A stretch of DNA of 16,362 bases from Clostridiales bacterium (GTDB lineage: Bacteria > Bacillota > Clostridia > Oscillospirales > CAG-382), in assembly GCA_003343885.1 (NCBI GenBank), contig QAKH01000109.1, positions 1-16,362 on the forward strand, in the 5' to 3' direction. Below are positions 14,201 to 16,362 of this stretch, piece by piece (position 1 is the stretch's first letter; each line of letters starts with the position of its first letter). Made by a program: the position numbers and the translations under genes. Under the pieces are notes generated by a model that was not told the DNA's origin, searched no databases, and saw nothing but the letters and a program-made list of their open reading frames with translations.

Positions 14201-15885
14201 TATACTCTGAAAACTTTGAAGTCATCGAGGCTCGGCGTTGTATCACTGGAATTCGAGACAACTATATTATCGGCAGACGTTGCCGCCTCGGCAAAAGGCA
14301 CCTCGCCCACTTCTCTGCCGTTGATTTTTATCAGCGCGGTCTGAGCTTCCATATCGGCTTCTATTCTGAGCCTGTACCACATATTACCGTAGTAATCCTC
14401 ATATACTGTCTGTCCGTTGGCGTAGAAATTGTTTTCATCGGTTGTAAATGTAACAATGTTTTTAGTGCCGCTCTTCAATGAATAGCTGATGCTTTCCGAC
14501 TTCGGAAGCATAAACATACATTCAGCGACAACGGTTCCGCTTACCGGAGAAAAATAAGCGCTTGCGGATTTTCCGCTTGGCAGATTCAAGCTTCCGCTGT
14601 TGGTGACGCCTTCATCAACCGTCCAGCCGATAGGCGGCTTGGTCATATCGCCGTAACTAAAGTCTTCATTCAGTGCATAGTTAACAGTCATATACACAGG
14701 ACCGGGCGACAGAACGGAAGTCGATTCCTTAGTGGTTGCAAAGCGGAAGTTAAGTATATTAGTCTTTTCACCCGAGGTTGCAAGCGGATAAGTTCCGCAG
14801 TCAACATTATTTATGTAGGTTGTGCTGCGATTGTTATCCAAATCCACGATTATGCGGAAATTGAATGAGCGTTCATCGGTTATGTCATATATACCGGTAT
14901 ACGAACCGTCCGCTCCGAGAAGCTTCCAGTCTCCGCCCACTGTTTCAAGCCGGTATACACTGTCGCCGGTATCGTTCTGAAATTCAAGATACACACCGTC
15001 ATATCCGCCGACAGATACTTTTGTCTGGAGGGTAATAGCACCGGTAGTGGTTTTATTTATTTCACGGATATAGGCTGTGCCTGCTTCCGTACTTATATCA
15101 AGTAAAGCACCGTAGGATCCGGTAAGGGAAGTTCGTGGATACGCTCCTCTGTTGTCAAGAAGCCAACCGGAATTTATTCCCTCTTTTGTTGCGTTGAATG
15201 TCGGAGTGGTTACGAGCAGATATGCATCGTCGTCTGAAATAACATCAAGAGTCTTTTCAAGACGGTTTTCCGGTAACGCAACACGGTTTATTATTGCGGC
15301 AGCCTCGGCACGGGTGATGTTGTCCTCCGGTCTGAAGTTGCCGTATGAATCGCTGCCCATTACGATACCTGCATTATAAAGCGTAAGAAGGTCTTCGGAA
15401 TACGGCAGTGTTTCATAGACGTCGGGTATAGCTTCAACGTCGTTGATAGCTGTGTAGTATCCGTCCGGCATTGCGTTTTCAAACAGCATTGCTACTTCGT
15501 ATCTCTTAGCCGGTCTGTCATAATCGTCAAATTGGCCGGAAGCTACAAATCCTTTTGACACTGCGTAGTCAACATAAGGAGTGTACCACTCGCCGCCGGC
15601 AGAAGTATCTATGGTTTCTCCGGCGTTTATGGCGGAAGCGCGCGCCGCCATGGTAACAGCCTCTGCGACGGTTACATTTCCGTCAGGCTGAAACAGTCCG
15701 CCGCCGACTCCCTGCATAAGCCCGAGCTCATATGTGCTTTTTACTTCGGAGGCGTACCACTGTTCCGCCGGAACATCTGTAAACATGCCGTCAGTGTAGG
15801 TGTTTGTCTTTGTAAAAGCCGAAGCAGTCAAAGTGAATGCAGCGGCAGCCATAAGACAGGTTAAAAATCGCTTGCTAAAGTTCAT
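11290..15885 (-). CDS. SLH-anchored surface protein with GH99-like/WbsX catalytic domain
   Basis: A 1531-residue secreted multidomain protein. Residues 1-23 are a signal peptide (cleavage after ASA). Three SLH modules follow (about 34-83, 98-145, 153-203; FTDVPAEQWYASEV, ITRAEAAAIINR), which bind secondary cell-wall polymer. Two concanavalin-like beta-sandwich regions (about 225-400 and 405-565) come next. Residues about 578-893 form a GH99-like/WbsX (PF14307-type) alpha/beta barrel with GYYDEG, EHGIDFQAFCIY and the probable active-site motif WNEYGEGTY (861-869; Glu863, Glu866). The C-terminal third has a beta-sandwich (about 935-1073), a copper-amine-oxidase-N-like module (about 1083-1196), a second similar beta-sandwich (about 1205-1355) and a CBM4/9-like module (1363-1528). 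Three adjacent ATG codons occur; the last (15885) is best spaced from AAGGAG. GH99 relatives cleave alpha-mannosides and WbsX members occur in O-antigen loci, so the exact substrate is unknown; surface glycan hydrolysis is inferred. Confidence 0.83.
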   Translation of the reverse strand: MNFSKRFLTCLMAAAAFTLTASAFTKTNTYTDGMFTDVPAEQWYASEVKSTYELGLMQGVGGGLFQPDGNVTVAEAVTMAARASAINAGETIDTSAGGEWYTPYVDYAVSKGFVASGQFDDYDRPAKRYEVAMLFENAMPDGYYTAINDVEAIPDVYETLPYSEDLLTLYNAGIVMGSDSYGNFRPEDNITRAEAAAIINRVALPENRLEKTLDVISDDDAYLLVTTPTFNATKEGINSGWLLDNRGAYPRTSLTGSYGALLDISTEAGTAYIREINKTTTGAITLQTKVSVGGYDGVYLEFQNDTGDSVYRLETVGGDWKLLGADGSYTGIYDITDERSFNFRIIVDLDNNRSTTYINNVDCGTYPLATSGEKTNILNFRFATTKESTSVLSPGPVYMTVNYALNEDFSYGDMTKPPIGWTVDEGVTNSGSLNLPSGKSASAYFSPVSGTVVAECMFMLPKSESISYSLKSGTKNIVTFTTDENNFYANGQTVYEDYYGNMWYRLRIEADMEAQTALIKINGREVGEVPFAEAATSADNIVVSNSSDTTPSLDDFKVFRVYDREDYVPEPVVPAGEDKYIVGMNVCSLWQNGNHFGWACISPYDDPIPVLGYYDEGNSETADWEIKYIVEHGIDFQAFCIYANSTNGPQRYSATHLYDGFMNAKYSDMTKFCVIWETANASSPDSFDSWKNYYVPYFIENYFKDPRHITIDNKLVMCVFGAGKIPERMNGTNADVKKCFDYLEEEVKKLGFDGMIYLACGSSSSDLAEMGFDGCYAYNWGTSGYQLEVNKSSNLSSANNPAIYTVPTISVGFNSIPWHDVRYPMMTMEDYAAAQEWVKTEYLPTYAKEDWQQNFVMLSTWNEYGEGTYIMPTTDEKGFGYLDVLREAYTDEKADASLNTIPDEEQRARINRLYPQYRHLLRDEGWYTEEIDMDSLSPVWSIDYGEKNSALNIWSVENCVQNEEGLSGTSGADAILQLNDIGTEIDLDRVRAVRITAKIPKGQSIHLYFTTLTNTAWAEDKGMSIVSTTDEMTEYIFNTSELKTWTGTLVGFRIDPVGPAGINFTVKSAELLASPQKTIKEMTINGQTFGTQFPTKTSATGDILVAFDPAAAMDFRLNAFHIWDKDAGKLTLNFVNHVVEYTVGSSKYTLDGTEKDLGYELGELDGLPLIPIEKLCAEVGYTCTVNDEGVVVIDTDQKHFFDQINSRVLGDWEFNTLGDTEGWSSTFMSLMSYDGYMSCESMTTSNDPTIMSATELNMPAEKYEKLEYRVRYKYHGTENIQQLTMYFITDKDPTWNEAKTLKINLNSLDSNGEWEEFTFNTADQPLWKDTITRLRFDPFNAYGTIDIDYIRFVEDPDYVYVDPDEVPFVLLNGDAEDTANPGFKGHADHGIVTDPEDENNHCYKITGLSDKKEWLYAIQSVRFTPGATYKVEGDVKIFSNGLNTDLPDDFSATFLANMRYNDPAGTSDHLVHRVPITIGDGWKHFEFEFTVSADSRDRSQDEFTFYTDPVNELSVGYYFDNIVVTETKPEE

Positions 15886-15939
15886 CATCATCTCTCCTTC
15901 GTGTTTTTGTTTTTCTGTTAATATCCTTTCTTATTATGC

Positions 15940-15969
15940 ATTATAGCACATAAAATCAGCCAAAGTCAA
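15940..15969 (-). promoter_or_regulatory. Sigma-A promoter of the SLH-GH99-like gene
   Basis: Read on the minus strand: TTGACT (plus 15964-15969), an 18-base spacer and a perfect TATAAT (plus 15940-15945). Transcription from about 15933 gives a leader of nearly 50 bases. It lies between the coding region and the insertion sequence, so the gene does not need an IS-borne promoter. Confidence 0.75.
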
Positions 15970-16017
15970 GGATTTATATTGCTGTTTATTTGTACAATAT
16001 TGCTATATCGGCGGTAT

Positions 16018-16042
16018 AAAAAACGGCAGTCTGCGACTGCCG
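16018..16042 (-). terminator. Intrinsic terminator downstream of the transposase gene
   Basis: A perfect 8-bp stem CGGCAGTC (16024-16031) / GACTGCCG (16035-16042) with a 3-base loop. Read on the minus strand it is followed directly by six T residues (A-run at 16018-16023). It would stop transposase transcription before the promoter of the SLH gene. Confidence 0.8.
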
Positions 16043-16055
16043 TCAGATTACTGAC

Positions 16056-16086
16056 AAACCCACCTTTACGAACAAGAGGTGGGTTT
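16056..16086. repeat. Hairpin overlapping the transposase stop codon
   Basis: A perfect 10-bp stem AAACCCACCT (16056-16065) / AGGTGGGTTT (16077-16086) with an 11-base loop that contains the transposase stop codon. It may be a first, weaker terminator or part of the insertion-sequence end structure. Confidence 0.6.
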
Positions 16087-16362
16087 AAGTTTTGCAAAAA
16101 CAAAAAGGAAAGAGAAGAGAGCCGTTGCAATCTTCTTCATATTCTGGACGGCGGCAGTAAGCAGGCATTGCTCGGCAACTTTTGCAAGGCCGCGCAAACG
16201 GCAATAGCGAAGCCCATGCAGTTCTTTTGAATCTGCGAAGCTCCGCTCAATCGTTTCTTTTCGTCTTGCGTAAATCTTTTTACCGTAATCGGTATGAGTA
16301 AATTTCCAAGCCTTATCCTTGAAATCTTCCCATACATGACGGCGAATGCTTTTCGTTGTTTG
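16066..16362 (-). CDS. IS1182-family transposase, C-terminal part (cut by window edge)
   Basis: The last 98 codons of a transposase, read on the minus strand from the window edge to TAA at 16066-16068; the start lies outside. The translation contains RHVWEDFKDKAWKFTHTDYG, then RRKETIERSFADSKELHG and LRYCRLRGLAKVAEQCLL, ending AAVQNMKKIATALFSFLF. This is the typical end of IS1182-type DDE transposases (DDE_Tnp_1_6), and the glutamate in ETIERSF is the likely third catalytic acid. No frameshift or stop interrupts the visible part, so the element may be intact. Its stop codon lies within one hairpin and a strong terminator follows. It is oriented toward the SLH gene. Confidence 0.85.
   Translation of the reverse strand, partial: QTTKSIRRHVWEDFKDKAWKFTHTDYGKKIYARRKETIERSFADSKELHGLRYCRLRGLAKVAEQCLLTAAVQNMKKIATALFSFLFVFAKLKPTSCS

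Larger units (their letters stand above)
16018..16362 (-). mobile_element. Insertion sequence of IS1182 type, one end only
   Basis: This holds the transposase tail, the two hairpins after it, and the window edge. The exact left end of the element was not found because the matching terminal inverted repeat is outside the window. The end is likely between about 15970 and 16018, since the SLH-gene promoter starts at 15969. Confidence 0.55.

Noticed and set aside
16137..16337. 66-codon minus-strand frame at the right edge
   Set aside because: Out-of-frame shadow of the IS1182 transposase; the frame reading to TAA at 16066 carries the family motifs.

Overview
The window looks like chromosomal DNA of a low-to-mid GC Gram-positive anaerobe of the class Clostridia, probably a gut or fibre-degrading lineage. 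The evidence is strong AAGGAGG-type ribosome binding sites, consensus sigma-A promoters, an SLH-anchored carbohydrate-active protein, a Bacillota-type zinc-ribbon/TPM/SPFH operon, and Clostridia-like protein sequences. No rRNA, tRNA or CRISPR array was found. Genus-level assignment is not possible from the sequence alone.

Layout. 1-848 has no credible gene. It holds a tandem array of a 223-bp hairpin-rich unit (three full copies and a decayed fourth, open at the left edge), then more hairpins and two identical GC-rich palindromes that run up to the stop codon of kdgK. 849-1868 (minus) is a 2-keto-3-deoxygluconate kinase (kdgK). Divergent from it, with a consensus promoter, is rlmH (2072-2554), the 23S rRNA pseudouridine-1915 methyltransferase. 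2702-4285 encodes an unusual fusion of an XRE-type DNA-binding domain to an ADP-ribosylglycohydrolase domain, with its own promoter. A bidirectional terminator separates it from a convergent FAD-dependent oxidoreductase (4525-5817, minus). The oxidoreductase is divergent from an AraC-family regulator with a PocR-like sensor domain (5968-6870). A GGCAAA direct repeat with 21-bp spacing lies between them, where an AraC activator of the oxidoreductase would bind.

6980-10795 is a co-directional three-gene set: a zinc-ribbon membrane protein, a tandem-TPM membrane protein, and an SPFH (Band_7_1) protein with three C-terminal zinc ribbons. Gene order and domains match ydjG-ydjH-ydjI of the Bacillus subtilis pspA-ydjGHI envelope-stress operon, but no pspA is present here. 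10796-11289 is non-coding and holds a pair of related hairpin repeats about 200 bp apart enclosing further palindromes, a possible gene remnant, and the terminator of the next gene.

11290-15885 (minus) is a 1531-residue secreted protein: signal peptide, three SLH domains, two concanavalin-like regions, a GH99-like/WbsX catalytic domain, then beta-sandwich modules around a copper-amine-oxidase-N-like module. It is probably a cell-surface glycan-degrading enzyme. It has a strong promoter of its own. Just upstream, the right edge of the window cuts through an IS1182-family transposase gene whose last 98 codons are visible.

Taken together, kdgK and the SLH-GH99-like protein fit a polysaccharide or uronate consuming lifestyle. 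The PocR-AraC/FAD oxidoreductase pair looks like a small inducible catabolic unit, and the zinc-ribbon/TPM/SPFH genes look like an envelope-maintenance unit. The most unusual items are the XRE-ADP-ribosylglycohydrolase fusion, the pspA-less ydjGHI-like operon, and the two kinds of hairpin-rich intergenic repeat.
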